Assembly: GCA_028641055.1 (NCBI GenBank)
Contig: CM054062.1
Location: forward strand, 24,436,536-24,500,535
Length of the DNA: 64,000 nt
From: Alopecurus myosuroides
Taxonomy: Eukaryota > Streptophyta > Magnoliopsida > Poales > Poaceae
Direction of reading: 5' to 3'
Part shown: positions 17,101 through 29,208 of the stretch, piece by piece
How the letters are laid out: each line of letters starts with the position of its first letter
Position numbering within the stretch: the first letter of the stretch is position 1
Program-made: the position numbers and the translations under genes
Notes under the pieces: generated by a model
What the model saw: only the letters and a program-made list of their open reading frames with translations
The model's database searches: none
What the model was told of the DNA's origin: nothing

Positions 17101-18698
17101 CTGACGTGGATAAGTAATTCTACCGGGGATGCTGGATTTGGATCTAACGACGACGTACCCCTTCGATTAAGTGATTAGATCTCGCGCGTAGGTTCTAGAT
17201 CTAACGACCAGAAAGAGAGACAAGAGGCTTACCGGAGTCTCCGCTGGAGAATGGCGGCGCGGTGGTGTTCCGATGCTCAGAAAACGGCGGGGAGGTGCTC
17301 TGGTGCTCCACGAACTCAACGGAGGTGATGGGGAGACGTGGTAGGGCTCGACAGGGACGATGGTGATGGTGGCTTCTATCAAGGAGCTCTCAGACGACGG
17401 CGCGTGGAGATCCCGTGGTGGTCGTGGACGCCCTCTTCCGATGAGCTCTCCCTCGTTGTTTCACTGTGAAAGAAAAAGGTAGGAGGGGTCACAGAGGTGC
17501 GCGCGGGCTCAGGGAGTCGAATGGGGCAAGGGAGAGCGGCAGTGGCTCACCATGGCGACCGTAAACCGAGGTAGACGGCGGCGGCAATACGAACTCTGTC
17601 GAGGGATTTCTCGTGCGTGATTGCGAGATGCAGAGAGAGGGGAGAGGGGAAATGGAGAGGGAGTCTGTGGCTCTTTATAGGCGCGAAGAAGGAAAATAAT
17701 CATGTTTTAATGGCTCGCAATCGGCGCGCGAAGATTGTGGCCGCGACAGCCGCGATTTTCCTTCCGCGAGGAAGATGACCGTGATGTCATTGTCGACATC
17801 ATCGTGGGTCCATTTTGTCAGAGAGAGGGGAGCTGGGCTGCGCGCTGTGGGCTGGGCTACTGGGTTCTGCGCGTGGGCGAGAGATAGGAGTGGGGAGGGG
17901 TTTTGGGCTGGGTTCGTTCCTCTTTTTTTTGTTCCTTTTCTTTTTCTGTTTTCCTTAGTAAACCATAAATATTTATTTATGAAACCAAATTAGTTTAAAT
18001 TTGTTTCTATGGTTTTGTAAAAATAAAATCTTTCAAATGATAACATTTGCGTGCTGTTTCAACACACATAAAAATAATTTTATTTTCAAAAATATGATTA
18101 AATTACTAATAGTTACTAAATAGAAAAAGAGGGTTAAATGTAGAAATATGATTTAGATGATTTTAGAAATATTTTTATGGTTCAAATTATTGTTTTCTAG
18201 GCCCTTTTTAAAATATTTTCACCATATGAGCAAATCACTAATAGTAATTATGTGCTTTTCCAAATAGAAAATAATTGACACTTTGAAATGGGGTTTAATA
18301 TTATTCAGAGGAGAGTCAAAAATGCCAATATAGTTTTACATGGTTCTTTACTTGTTTTCATAAATAAAATAACTTATATAAACACTTTAGGGTTAATACT
18401 TGGTATAATATTTGGAGAAAACAAAATGGAAAACAACTTCTTTATATAAACCAACTTATTATTTTTTTAAGGTTTGCAAATAGGGAAAATAGTTTCTTTG
18501 GATAGTTACTTGTTTTGAGGATTTAGGTTTTTTAGAAAATAGAGGCATTTGGATTATCAATTCCAATAGCATTGGAAAAACAATTAGCGTTTACTTTGTG
18601 TTTGAATTTTATTTGGTTTTTGATGGCTTGCATTAGTAGAAAACAAAAAGGTTAAAAAATGTGATTTTTTGAACTTTCCAAAAATCAGGGATGTTACA
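14200..18698 (-). mobile_element. Solo-LTR-like long (4.5 kb) LTR inside B1
   Basis: On the minus strand it starts TGTAACATCCCTGATTTTTGG (18698 downward) and ends GGTGTTCTTACA at 14200, TG...CA termini with an inverted TGTAA/TTACA. A GC-rich part (about 17,040-17,940) contains a minus-strand TATA box, CCTATAAAGAG, at about 17,671-17,681. The upstream part is very AT-rich. Length and layout match the 4.53-kb LTRs at 44177-48706 and 49181-53706, although the sequence is a different family. No internal domain or PBS is next to it. The 5-bp flanks (aataa and tatct) do not match, so a clean duplication is not seen. Confidence 0.55.
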
Positions 18699-19464
18699 TA
18701 TCTCTTGGAGAGTTTTTGTTTATTATGAATTCCTTGTGTTGGAAAGCAGTAATATAGTTTTTGTGCTTATAACGGTGCAAATAGAATCTTGTATAGACCG
18801 TGGTTAGACTTTTTCATGTCATGCTAGATGTTATTTTAATTATAAAGCCTAGTAGTTATTTTGTAGCATGATTTGTCTCAAATAGATGAGAGTGTTTAAT
18901 GTGCCTTTGAAAGAATCATGAGTTGTTATTGTCATTTTAAAGCATAAATTTGTGGTGTTCTGCTTTGAATGTTTTATTTGGTTGACTTGGCGCATGCTCG
19001 CACCATGTTTATGACTACAACCCAGTCACTTATAGCCTCTATGATCATTTAGTTTTTGAACTTGTAGTACCACTTATGCTTTGACTAATTATGTTTTTTT
19101 TGCGCTATGCATGATTATGGACATTATTGATCTCTTGATTTGTCGTTCCCAGTCTTTTGCTAGCCTCCACCTGTATTGAGTATGAGATCTACTCGTGCAT
19201 CCAACTCCCAAAAACCAATTTTTCCAAATGTGTCCACCATACCTACCTACATGTGGTATTTAACCGCCACTCCAAAGTAAATTGCTCATGTGTTACCTTT
19301 AAAACCTTCAAAATTACTCTGGTTTTGTGCTCCTGTTTTAGCTCATGAGGACGTAAATAGATAATACCTATCTCACTTGTTGATTGGACTTTCACACCCT
19401 GGACTAGTGGCTTCATCTGCTTATCCAATTGATAGAAGAGCTGGCAGCGGGGTGCCCAGCCCAC
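18699..19464 (+). mobile_element. B1 3' internal region, cut by B2
   Basis: Resumes alignment with B2 from about 24,465 (gagtttttgtt, aacggtgcaa, then the block from 19,140 to the cagcggggtgcccagcccc end). About 530 bp present in B2 (roughly 23,930-24,460) is missing here. The sequence stops right after gcccagccc, where the LTR of B2 starts. In B2 the same point is followed by about 870 more bases before its LTR, so B1 is interrupted, not finished. Confidence 0.6.
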
Positions 19465-21061
19465 TGATGTTTCATAAATGTATCCTTAATTTATGACGTT
19501 CCATGTTGTTTTCTTATTGTTTCCCACATGTTTGCTATACACTTTATGCCATTTTTATCGATTTTACGGACTAATCTATTGACAAGATGCCACAGAGCCA
19601 GTTCCCTGTTTTCTGATGTTTTTAGTTTCAGAAAAGTTGTTCTGGAAATATTCTCAGAATTGAATAATTCGAAGCCTAGAAGTCTTAGAATTCCCGAAGG
19701 TTCCATGGAGTCCTGAAGAGACCCGGAGGGGGGGCTAGGGGGCCCACACCATAGGGTGGCGCCCCCCATGGCCGCGCTAGGGGGTGGTGTGGGGCCCCCA
19801 GCCTCCCCCGCCTTTGCCCTTTCGCCTATTTAATCCCCCCGAGACGTAAACCCTAAATATATCCCACTTTTCCCGAGAAATACCCAAGGCCGCCATCACC
19901 GTCATCCCGAGATCGAGAAGGTTCTAGACCTCTCCCCGACACCCTGCCGGAGGGGGAAATCATCACCGGAGGGGTCTACACCACCATGACCTCCTCCGAA
20001 GTGATGCGTGAGTAGTTCATCCCTGGACTACGGGTCCATAGTAGTAGCTAGATGGTCGTTATCTCCACTTTGTACCTCATGTTTAGATCTTGTGAGCTGC
20101 CTATCATGATCAAGATCATCTTTATGTAATGCTACATGTTGTGTTTGCTGGGATCTGATGAATGTTGAATGCTATGTATTCTGATTACCAATCTATCATG
20201 TTATCTTCATGCTTATGTCATTTATGATCTTGCATGCTCTCCGTTATTAGTAGATGCTCTGGCTAAGTAGATGCTATTAACTCAAAGAGGGAGTATTTAT
20301 GCTCGATAGTGGGTTCATGCCTCCTTTGCATCTGTGCTCGAGTGACAGAAACGTGACAGATGGAGGATGTGTTGTTGCCATTAGGGAGAAAACAATGGTG
20401 TTTACCTAGTTTACATTGTTTACATTACACACTTTTCTTACGGTGATAATCTGTTGCTTGCAACCTAATACTCAACGTTTGTTCGGGTGATATTCGGAGG
20501 ATGGATTATTATACATAGATGCAGTTGGATAACGGTCTATGTATTTTGTTGTTATGCCCGCATAAATCACATAGTAATGTTTATGTCTTGCATATGCACT
20601 ATGGTGCAGCCTTCATTTCTGTCAATTGCTCAACTGTAATTTGTTCACCACACATGTTATTTATCTTTCACGGGGAGACACCACTAGTGAACTGTGGACC
20701 CTAGTCCACTTTCCTCATACTGATAGAACACATATTGCTTTCATACTGCTTCATACTACTCTCATACTGTTCCTACTGTTTTCCACACCGTATGTTTAAC
20801 CTCTTTGTGTTCAGCAAAACCGATGAGATTGACAACCTCACTGCTTCGTTGGGGCAAAGTGATTTGATTGTGTTGTGCAGGTTCCACGTTGCTTCTGAAC
20901 CGGTAGTGCGCCCTGCCATCTCAGCTACTTCAACCTTCTGAAGTTACTCCCTCCTCCTACTGGTCGATTCAACCTTGGTTTCTTTCTGAGGGAAACTTGC
21001 TGTTGTACTCTTCATACCTTCCTCTTGGGGTCTCCCAATGAACGTGTGTTCACACGCATCA
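19465..21061 (+). mobile_element. LTR2: 5' LTR of Athila-like element B2
   Basis: Begins TGATGTTTCATAAATGTATC and ends CACACGCATCA, 1,597 bp. It aligns throughout with LTR1 and LTR3, including the LTR 3' segment tttgtgttcagcaaaacc and the terminal block tcttggggtctcccaa. The left flank is cccac, inside B1. A PBS follows at 21071. Confidence 0.8.
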
Positions 21062-21070
21062 AAGCATTTT

Positions 21071-21088
21071 TTGCGCCGTTGCCGGGGA
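21071..21088 (+). promoter_or_regulatory. Primer-binding site (tRNA-Asp type) of B2
   Basis: ttgcgccgttgccgggga equals the tRNA-Asp primer complement except for one base (T for G at position 2). Distance to the LTR end is 9 bp. Confidence 0.8.
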
Positions 21089-21250
21089 GGAAGAGAATTT
21101 CTGCAAGGGGAGTCTCTCACTTCCAATCTCTTTACTTTGTTTTTGTTTTGCTTAGTTTATTTTATTTTGTCTTGTTTTCCTCTCTTTATCAAAAACACAA
21201 AAAAATCGTATTCTAGCTGTAGTTTTATTCCTATTTTTAGTCTTGTTAAA

Positions 21251-23407
21251 ATGACTACTTCTCAGAACACTAAGTTGTGTGACTTTACTAGCACCAACAA
21301 CAATGATTTCATTAGCACACCTATTGATCCCCTGCTCCTAGTGCTGATTTTTATGAGATAAAATCTGCCATGTTAAACCTTGCTATGAGAGAGCAATTTT
21401 CTGGTGTTAGTACTGATGATGCTCTTGCCCATCTTAATAATTTTGTTGGACTATGTGAGATGCAAAAATATAAAGATGTAGATGGAGACATTATTAAACT
21501 GAAATTGTTTCCTTTCTCTTTGAGAGGAAGAGCTAAAGAATGGTTGACGTCTTTGCCTAGAAATAGTATTGATTCTTGGACTAGGTGAAAAGATGCTTTC
21601 ATTGGAAAATATTATCCTCCTGCTAAGATTATATCCTTAAGAAGTAGCATCATGAATTTTAAGCAACTTGATAATGAGCATGTTGCTAAATCTTGGGAAA
21701 GAATGAAATCTTTGGTAAAGAATTGTCCCACTCATGGACTGACTACTTGGATGATCATCCAAACCTTTTATGCATGTCGGAATTTTTCTTTAAGAAACCT
21801 TCTGGATTCAACTTTTGGAGGAACCTTTATGTCCATGACCTTGGGGGCAGCAACAAAGCTTCTTGATGATATGATGGTAAATTATTCTGAGTGGCACACT
21901 GAGAGAACTACAACTGGTAAGAAGGTAAATTCTGTTGAAGAAACCTCCTCTTTGAATGAGAGACTTGATGCTATTATGTCTATGCTTGTGAATGGTCATG
22001 CTCCTATTGATCCAAATAATGTTCCTTTAGCCTCTTTGGTTACTCAAGAAGAGCATGTTGATGTGAACTTCATTAAAAAAAAATTCAACACCAATGCTTA
22101 TAGGAATAATTTTGGTAGCAACAATTATAGGCCATATCCTTTTATTAGTGGTAATAATGATAAAACTAGAATGTCTAATGAAATAATTTCAGAAGTTGAA
22201 AGAGCCACTAAAGACTTTATGCAAAAAAATATGAGCAAAATAAACTATTTACTAAAACCATGGAGGAACAATCTTCTATGCTAAGAAATATCAGCTATCA
22301 ACTGGAGAGTTTAAATACAGAAATATCTGGGTTGCAAGTTAAAATTGCTCATGTTGAAACTTCAATTTCTTCCATGTCTGAAGCTCAGTTTTATTTGATT
22401 AATAGAATGACTGCTAAAACTGAAACCACAGATGAGAATCCTTTTGCTGCTACAAATGCTATCCAAATTCGAATTGAGATGATGTTAGGATGTTAGCTGA
22501 ATTGCATGCTAGATGGGAAAAAGAAGATGAAATAGTTAGAAAGAATAATATAGCTAATGTTTGCACCATTACCACCACTACTAAAATTGAAGATTCTCAT
22601 GCTAGGAAACCTTCTACTATCAGTGGTAAAGTAATTGGTGTTCGAAACACTCCCACTTCTACTAGTAAAATTGCAAAACTACCTGATACTGTTAAAAATG
22701 CTCCTGATAAAAGTGCTGCAATTTTTAGAAACATGGGAGACAATGGTCCCATTATCTTTGATAAAAATGATCTTGACTTTGATGATTGCAACATAACTTA
22801 AGTTATCAAGTTCTTATAAAATCTTGCTAGTTGTCCTAATGCTAGTTCTATGAATATGGCTTTCACAAAACATATTACAAATGCTCTCATGGAAATTAGA
22901 GAAGATGAATTAAGATGTGAAGCCTCTATCCCTAGGAAGCTAGATGATGCTTGGGAGCCTATTATTAAAATTAAAGTGAACGATTTTGATTGAAATGCTC
23001 TATGTGATCTTAGTGCTAGTATCTCTGTTATGCCCAAGAAACTCTATGATATTCTTGATTTACCACCATTGGAACCTTGTTATTTGGATATTCGTCTTAT
23101 TGATAATGTTACAAAGAAACCTTTGGGGAGAGTTGATGATGTTCTTATACTGGTTAATAATACTCTTGTACCCGTTGATTTTGTTGCCTTGAATATTGAA
23201 TGCAATGCTTCTTGTCCAATTGTTTTGGTAAAACCTTTTCTTAGAACTGTTTGTTCCGTTTTTGATATGAAAGAAGGGAATATTAAATTTCAGTTCCCAC
23301 TCAAGAAAGGTATGGAACACTTTCCTAGAAATAGAATGAAGTTTCCTTTTGATTCCGTTATTCGAACAAGTTACAATTTGAATGCCCCTCCATCTGAAAA
23401 TAGTTGA
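21251..23407 (+). pseudogene. Gag-protease pseudogene of Athila-like element B2
   Basis: Begins with ATG at 21251. A Retrotrans_gag-like domain follows (about 21,370-21,900, with FPFSLRGRAKEWLTSLP and a conserved Trp/Tyr pattern). A retropepsin-like domain lies at about 22,980-23,400, with the active-site motif appearing as CDLSASISVMP, and IVLVKPFLRTV where the ILGRPFL flap-side motif is expected. It is broken by one missing base near 21,330, a TGA at 21,586, and further frameshifts near 22,270 and 22,490 plus stops near 22,800-22,990. Gag would package RNA and protease would mature the particle. No reverse transcriptase, RNase H or integrase follows, so the family copy is non-autonomous even without the point damage. 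Confidence 0.75.
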
Positions 23408-26112
23408 TTCCACTTTTCTAGGCCTAGCTAAAAGACGTTAAAGAAAATCATTTCTTGGGAGATAACCCATGGTTTTATTTTTGCTTTGTTTTTATCTGTT
23501 TTCTTTGGGGTTGTATACTTCTGTAGAAACACCTTTATATCTTTCTTTTCATGTTTTAGTAGTGCCAAGTAAGGTTTCTGACAAGAGTTGGAGTTGGTTT
23601 TCGGATTTCTGCGCAGGAAACAGATTTTTTCTGTCCACCATAAAAAATCGTATAAAATCCAGGAAGATCATAATGACCTGAAATTTTCTGTTCTTATTCC
23701 TCGGCTAATTCCACAACCTTTTCGTTCTATAAGTTTTTCGATCTGAGCAACATAAGTGGCTCGAAAAAAATCGCCTTTACAGATTGTTCTGGTTTTGACA
23801 GATTCTGCCATTTTTCTGGCATTTGCTCTTTTGCGATGTCAAGTTGATTTATTTGCTTCACGAAACATCAATGTCTGTAGCTAATGTTTAAAAGTATCAG
23901 TATTACTTGTTACATACAGAACCAATGTATTTTTAGTTGTTGCACTAACCCTCTAATGTGAATTACTATTTGAGTGTGATGTGAAGGAAGTTTTCAAGAG
24001 TCAAGAGAAGAGGTGATATATATGATCAAGAAGAGTGCAAGGTCAAAGCTTGGGTATGCCCCCGTGGTTCATCCAAGAATATTTTTAGAGGATTCAAGCA
24101 TCTAAGCTTGGGGATGCCCAAGGCATCCCCTTCTTCATCAACTATCTATCAGGTCACTTTCTCGTGAAACTATATTTTTATTTGGTCACATCATATGAAG
24201 TTTACTTGGAGCGTCGATTTGTTTTTCTTTTGTTTTTTTTCCTTTGTTTTCCTTTCTGCAATAATATAGTTGGATCCTAGCATTATTTTTTAGAGAGATA
24301 CACCCTCCTCTTTTTCGTTTGAATACTTGTTATGTTAGTATTCTTAGTTTTTCTTCTAATTGCTGCGAAAAATCCTGTTTAGCTCTCGTTTTCATTGCAT
24401 CTCTTATCTAGAGCTATTAGTTTTATTAGTGTCATGTGAGTCCTCTCATGTTTGATTTCTGAAGCATATATAGAGTTTTTGTTAACGCATGTTTTGCATG
24501 GTGCTTGTTGGGAAAAGAAACTGCTTCTTGAGGTAGAATTTTTAACGGTGCAACTAGAAGCTTCTATATACCGTGTCTAGAATTGTGCATATCATGCTAG
24601 ATGTTATTTTAGTTTTAAAGCTTTGTGGTTATTGAGTAGCATGATTAGCCTCAAATAGCTGAGAGTTTTTAATGTGCCATTGAAAGAATCATGAGTTTTC
24701 TTGTCATATTGAAGCATAAATTTGTGGTATTCTCCTTTGAATGTTTTATTTGGTTGACTTGGCGCATGATCACACCATGTTTATTACTATGAACCATTCA
24801 TGAATATCCTCTATGTTCATTTAGTTTTTTAACTTGTGGTACCACTTATGCTTTGATTAATGATGTTTATGTCGCTATGCACAATTATGGCTCTTATGCT
24901 CTCTTGATTTGTCGCTCCCAGTCTTTTGCTTGCCTGCACTTGTAGTGAGTATGAGATCTACTCATGCATCCAACTCCCAAAAACCAAATTTTTCCCATTG
25001 TGTCCACCATACATACCTACATGTGGTAATTAACCACCACTCCAAAGTAAATGGCTCATGTGTTACCTTTAAAACTTTCAAAATTACTCCTGTTTTGTGC
25101 TCCTGCTTTAGCTCACGAGGACTTAAATGGAGAATCTTTATCTCACCTGTTGATTGGACTTTCACACCCTAGACTAGTGTCTTCATCCGCTTATCCAATG
25201 ATAAAAGAGCTGGCAGCGGGGTGCCCAGCCCCAAATTAATAACAACAAATTCTCTTCACTATTTTTGCCCCTGATTTATGAGTCAAAGCATAATTGTGTA
25301 AACAAAAGAGAAAGAGGGATGACCTTCTACCCAGATGCGTCCTTCTATGGTAGCCTCTCTTGTGAAGTCTAGTTGGCTTGTGATGTACTATATTTTATGT
25401 TTACCGTTCGTTGACATAAGCATACACATCTCTTAAAATATAGACACTCCTCCACGGTATGTGATTGTTGGCAGGCACCCGAGGATTTGGTTAGCCATGA
25501 TTTGTGTAAGATGGTTGGGAGAGTGTCAAGGTTTTTATACCTCTGTTTAATAAAATAAAAGCTCTATCACATGAGTGATCCATTCTTCCATCTACGAAGG
25601 GCCTTTCTTTTACTTTTATGTTGAGTATCCATCTTCTAACTTTATGCACAGTTGAGAGAGCATTTTTGCCATTCTGATTTTAATGTGCAGTTGTCCGAGA
25701 AACATTATTAATTGATTCATGATGTGTTATTATTTGTTCTCAAATTATTTGTTCTAGTCTTCCTCTTAAACTTTGAAGGTGTCCTGTTATTTATGTTTTG
25801 CCCCACTCTTAAGGACAAGCGAAATATCACTTTGTTATGTCATCTCTATGCTTGAAACAAACGTATAGCTTTCGAGTGCATTATTATTCATGATATTTTG
25901 TTTGTGTTACTTTTCATTATGCAAGGTGATTGCTATGTTTTATTGCTAGAATTATATCCATCATGTTTGTGTTAAAGTTCTATGATCTCAGCTATGCTTA
26001 TGCTTTTACAATTTAGATGATCAAGTTTATGTTGGTAGCATGTCACCTCAGAAATTATGTGTTTTTATCATTTACCTACTCGAGGACGAGTAGGAACTAA
26101 TCTTGGGGATGT
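23408..26112 (+). mobile_element. B2 3' internal non-coding region and polypurine tract
   Basis: About 2.7 kb with no coding domain between gag-protease and LTR3. From about 24,720 it resembles element C (56,740-58,008), and from 24,900 also B1 (19,140-19,464), sharing gtccaccatac(c/a)tacctac and cagcggggtgcccagcccc. The last bases before LTR3, cttggggatgt (26,102-26,112), are the likely plus-strand priming tract. Confidence 0.65.
24110..24130 (+). repeat. Perfect short hairpin in B2 3' region
   Basis: ggggatgcc caa ggcatcccc forms a 9-bp stem with a 3-base loop. It lies in the non-coding 3' internal region, right after taagctt. I recall similar hairpins in related grass elements; a role in RNA handling is speculation. 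Confidence 0.6.
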
Positions 26113-27250
26113 TGATATGTCATAAACGTATCCTTAATTTCTGATGTTCCATTATGTTTTCATGCCATATGATACTTGTTTTCCTTACACTTTATGTCAT
26201 TTTTATCGATTTCTGGGACTAACCTATTTACAAGATGCCATAGAGCCAATTCATGTTTTCTGCTGTTTTTAGTTTTAGAAAAGTTGTTCTGGAAATATTT
26301 TTGGGATTGGAAAATTCGAAGCCCGGAAGTCTTAGAATTCCCGAAGGTTCCACGGAGTCCCGAAGAGGCCCAGAGGGGGCCACAGAGGGGCCCCACAATA
26401 GAGCACCCCCGGTCGCGCCTGGGGGTGGTGTGGGCCCCGCGAGCGCTCACCGCCATCGCCCTTTCGCCCATATATTCCCCCTGATGCGCAAACCCTAAAA
26501 ATATACCACTTTTCCACGAAAAAACACCCTAGGCCGCCGTCATCATCGACCCGAGATCTGGAGGGTTCTGGAGTTCTCCTCGGCACCCTGCCGGGAGGGA
26601 AAATCATCACCGGAGGGCCTACACCACCATGCCCGCCTCCGGAGTGATGCATGAGTAGTTCATCCTTGGACTACGGGTCCGTAGAAGTAGCTAGATGGTT
26701 GTCCTATGCTCTTTATGCCTCATGATTTGATCTTGTGTGCTGCCTCACATGATCGAGATCATCTTATTGTAATGCTACATGTTGTGTTTGTTGGGATCCG
26801 ATGATTATTGAATGATATGTCTCTTGATTATGAATCTATCATGTTATCTTCATTTGTATGTTATTTATGATCTTGCATGTTCTTTGTAGTTAGTAGATGC
26901 TCCAGCCAAGTAGATGCTAGTGACTCCAAGAGGGAGTATTTATGCTCGATAGTGGGTTCATGCCTCCTTTTCATCTGTGCTCGAGTGACATAAACGTGAC
27001 GGGTGGAGGATGTGGTGTTGCCAGAAAACAACGATGTTTACTTTGTTTACATTGTTTACATTACACACTTTGCTTACTGCGATAATCTGTTGCTTGCAAC
27101 TTAATACCGAACGTTTGTTCAGATGATATTCGGAGGGTGGATTATTAGTCATAGATGTAGTTGGATGACGGTATATGTATCTTGTTGTAATGCCCGCATG
27201 AATCTCATAGTAATCATTATTTCATGCATGTTTCATTATCTATCGATTCT
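26113..27250 (+). mobile_element. LTR3, left part: 3' LTR of B2, interrupted by element C
   Basis: Starts TGATATGTCATAAACGTATC after the polypurine tract and aligns with LTR1 and LTR2 until about LTR position 1,138 (tttcattatctatcgattct). There the TGATACGTCC of element C begins. The missing remainder resumes at 60,716. Confidence 0.75.
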
Positions 27251-28574
27251 TGATACGTCCAAAACGTATCTCCTTTTCCGAACACTTTTCTTATTGTTTT
27301 CCTCTAAACTTGTGAGTTTTGGATACCACTAACACGGACTAACGCTGTTTTCAGCAGAATTACTTTGGTGTCTCGTTTTTTTGCATAAAAATCAACTTTC
27401 AGGAAAATGCCCAAAAAAGACCACATCAGTCTTAAAACACCAGAAGACCCCAGGAGCCAGAAGGGGGCCAGGAGAGGAGCCAGGAGGGGCCACACCACCC
27501 TCCGGCGCCCCCCTTGGTCGCACCGCCTAGTGGTGTGGGCCACCCTGGACCCCCTCGGACTCCCCTTTCGACTACATAACGCCCTCAACCCTAAAACGAC
27601 AAGGGGGTTTGTCATATTCCACAGAAACACAACAGAGCGCCGCCGCCGCCCCGAACCTTGATTCGGGGATTAGAAGTTGTTGTTCTGGAGCCCTGCCGGG
27701 ACGGGGATTCGAAGGAAATCATCGCCATCGACTGAGAAGGATGGAAGGGATTGGATGAGATTGATCATGTAATAATGACAGATTGTTAGGGCATAGTGCC
27801 TAGTATCCATTATTAGTGTTTTATATCGTTGTTGCAACTTGTTATGCTTAATGCTTTTCACTAGGGATCGAGTGCCATGATCTCAGATATGAACATGTTA
27901 TTGTTTCATGAGTATAATGATGTTTCTTGATCATATCTGCAAGTTGTTTACACATGTCATTGTCCGGAAACCGAGGCCCCAAAGTGACAAAAATTGGGGA
28001 AACCGGAGGGGATGGTTGTAATGTGAGGATCACGTGTGTTCACGGAGTATTAATGCTTTGCTCCGGTGCTTTATTAAAAGGAGCACCTTAATTACTAGTA
28101 GTTTCCCTAGGGTCCCCACTGCCACGGGATGGTAGGACAAAAGATGTTGTGCAAGTTTCTCATTGCGAGCACGTATAACTATATTGGAAGACATGCCTAT
28201 GGTTTTCCTACATGTTTGATGCTTTATATTATTATATGCAATGCCCGTGTTAGATTATTACATGACATATGTTATCCATGCAACACCCGTCCATCCATTC
28301 CCTCTATGCCTACGGTACTTCCCATACTATTGTTTCCTGCGATTGCTACCGCTCTTACTATTTTACTACTGTTGTTATTTTATTTCTACTGCTGCTATAA
28401 AACTGTTACCACTGATAAATAGTTGCGAGCAAGTCTACTTTCAGGTGCATCTGAATTGAAAACTCAGTTGTTAAGGCATATAAATATTCTTTGGCCCCCC
28501 TTGTGTCGAATCAATAAATTTGGGTTTTACTTCCCTCGAAGACTGTTGAGATCCCCTATACTTGTGGGTCATCA
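27251..28574 (+). mobile_element. 5' LTR of Athila-like element C
   Basis: Begins TGATACGTCCAAAACGTATC and ends GTGGGTCATCA, 1,324 bp. The second copy is at 58009-59393. A tRNA-Asp PBS follows at 28586. Its left flank is attct, inside LTR3 of B2. Confidence 0.85.
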
Positions 28575-28585
28575 AAACTATTTTC

Positions 28586-28603
28586 TGGCGCCGTTGCCGG
28601 AGA
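28586..28603 (+). promoter_or_regulatory. Primer-binding site (tRNA-Asp type) of element C
   Basis: tggcgccgttgccggaga matches the tRNA-Asp primer complement at 17 of 18 bases, 11 bp after the LTR end. Confidence 0.85.
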
Positions 28604-28662
28604 GCATAGCTTTATTTATTTTCTCACTTGATTGTGATATTGTTTGCTGCAAGCCATTCATC

Positions 28663-29179
28663 ATGGGAAAGACTCGTGATGGAAAAGTTCCTATATTACC
28701 ATCCACTACAAGAAGAGGTACAACTCTGAACACCTCTGCTGCTCTTGATTCACCGTTTGTTATGAGTAACCTTCTTACTCCACCACAGGCTACACGTACT
28801 GTTACTTCTGCTGAGTCTGAGAATGCTTCTGATACTTTTCATGATGCTTCTACTGTGCTTGATGATACTGGTTCTCTAGGTCCTTTCCTAGATGCTACTA
28901 TTGCTAGATCCAAACAAATTAAAACTGCTGAAATTTCTGTTGAAAATATTGGTACACCTGTTAATTAAACTGAGCTTATTGATGATCTTGATGAAACCTA
29001 TATTGAACTTAGTGATGCTTTTATTGAAGAAGCTCGTTCTACTACTGGTGCAAGTGCTCTTAAGAATCTTCTTGCAAGACATGCTGTGAAATATAAATCT
29101 TCTCTTGATGTTAAGTTTGCCACATCTCCCATACACATTATATAGAAGGATTATGATTTCTCTTTAGATTTATCTTATA
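28663..29179 (+). pseudogene. Gag, N-terminal part, of element C (left of Helitron)
   Basis: The ATG at 28663 opens a Ser/Thr/Asp-rich N-terminus (MGKTRDGKVP). It runs in one frame to 29179 with an in-frame TAA at 28,966-28,968 and a TAG near 29,143. The Helitron interrupts it at 29179/29180. The frame continues unchanged at 42263 once the insertion is ignored. Confidence 0.65.
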
Positions 29180-29208
29180 CTAGCAAACATGCCCGTGCGT
29201 TGCAACGA
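29180..29208 (-). repeat. Helitron 3' terminus: hairpin plus CTAG
   Basis: Minus strand reads CTCGTTGCAACGCACGGGCA then TGTTTGCTAG. CTCGT can pair with ACGGG (one G-T pair) around an 8-base loop, and 12 bases later the element ends in CTAG followed by T. This is the standard Helitron 3' signature. Confidence 0.7.

Noticed and set aside
10735..27250. Tandem LTR-internal-LTR-internal-LTR array sharing a middle LTR
   Set aside because: The sequence before LTR2 lacks the last 870 bp and the polypurine tract found before LTR3, so LTR2 is better read as the 5' LTR of an element inserted into B1.
28129..28422. 97-codon ORF in the C LTR
   Set aside because: Partly repeated in the second LTR at 58,965-59,432 but in low-complexity leader sequence with no domain; LTR sequence only.
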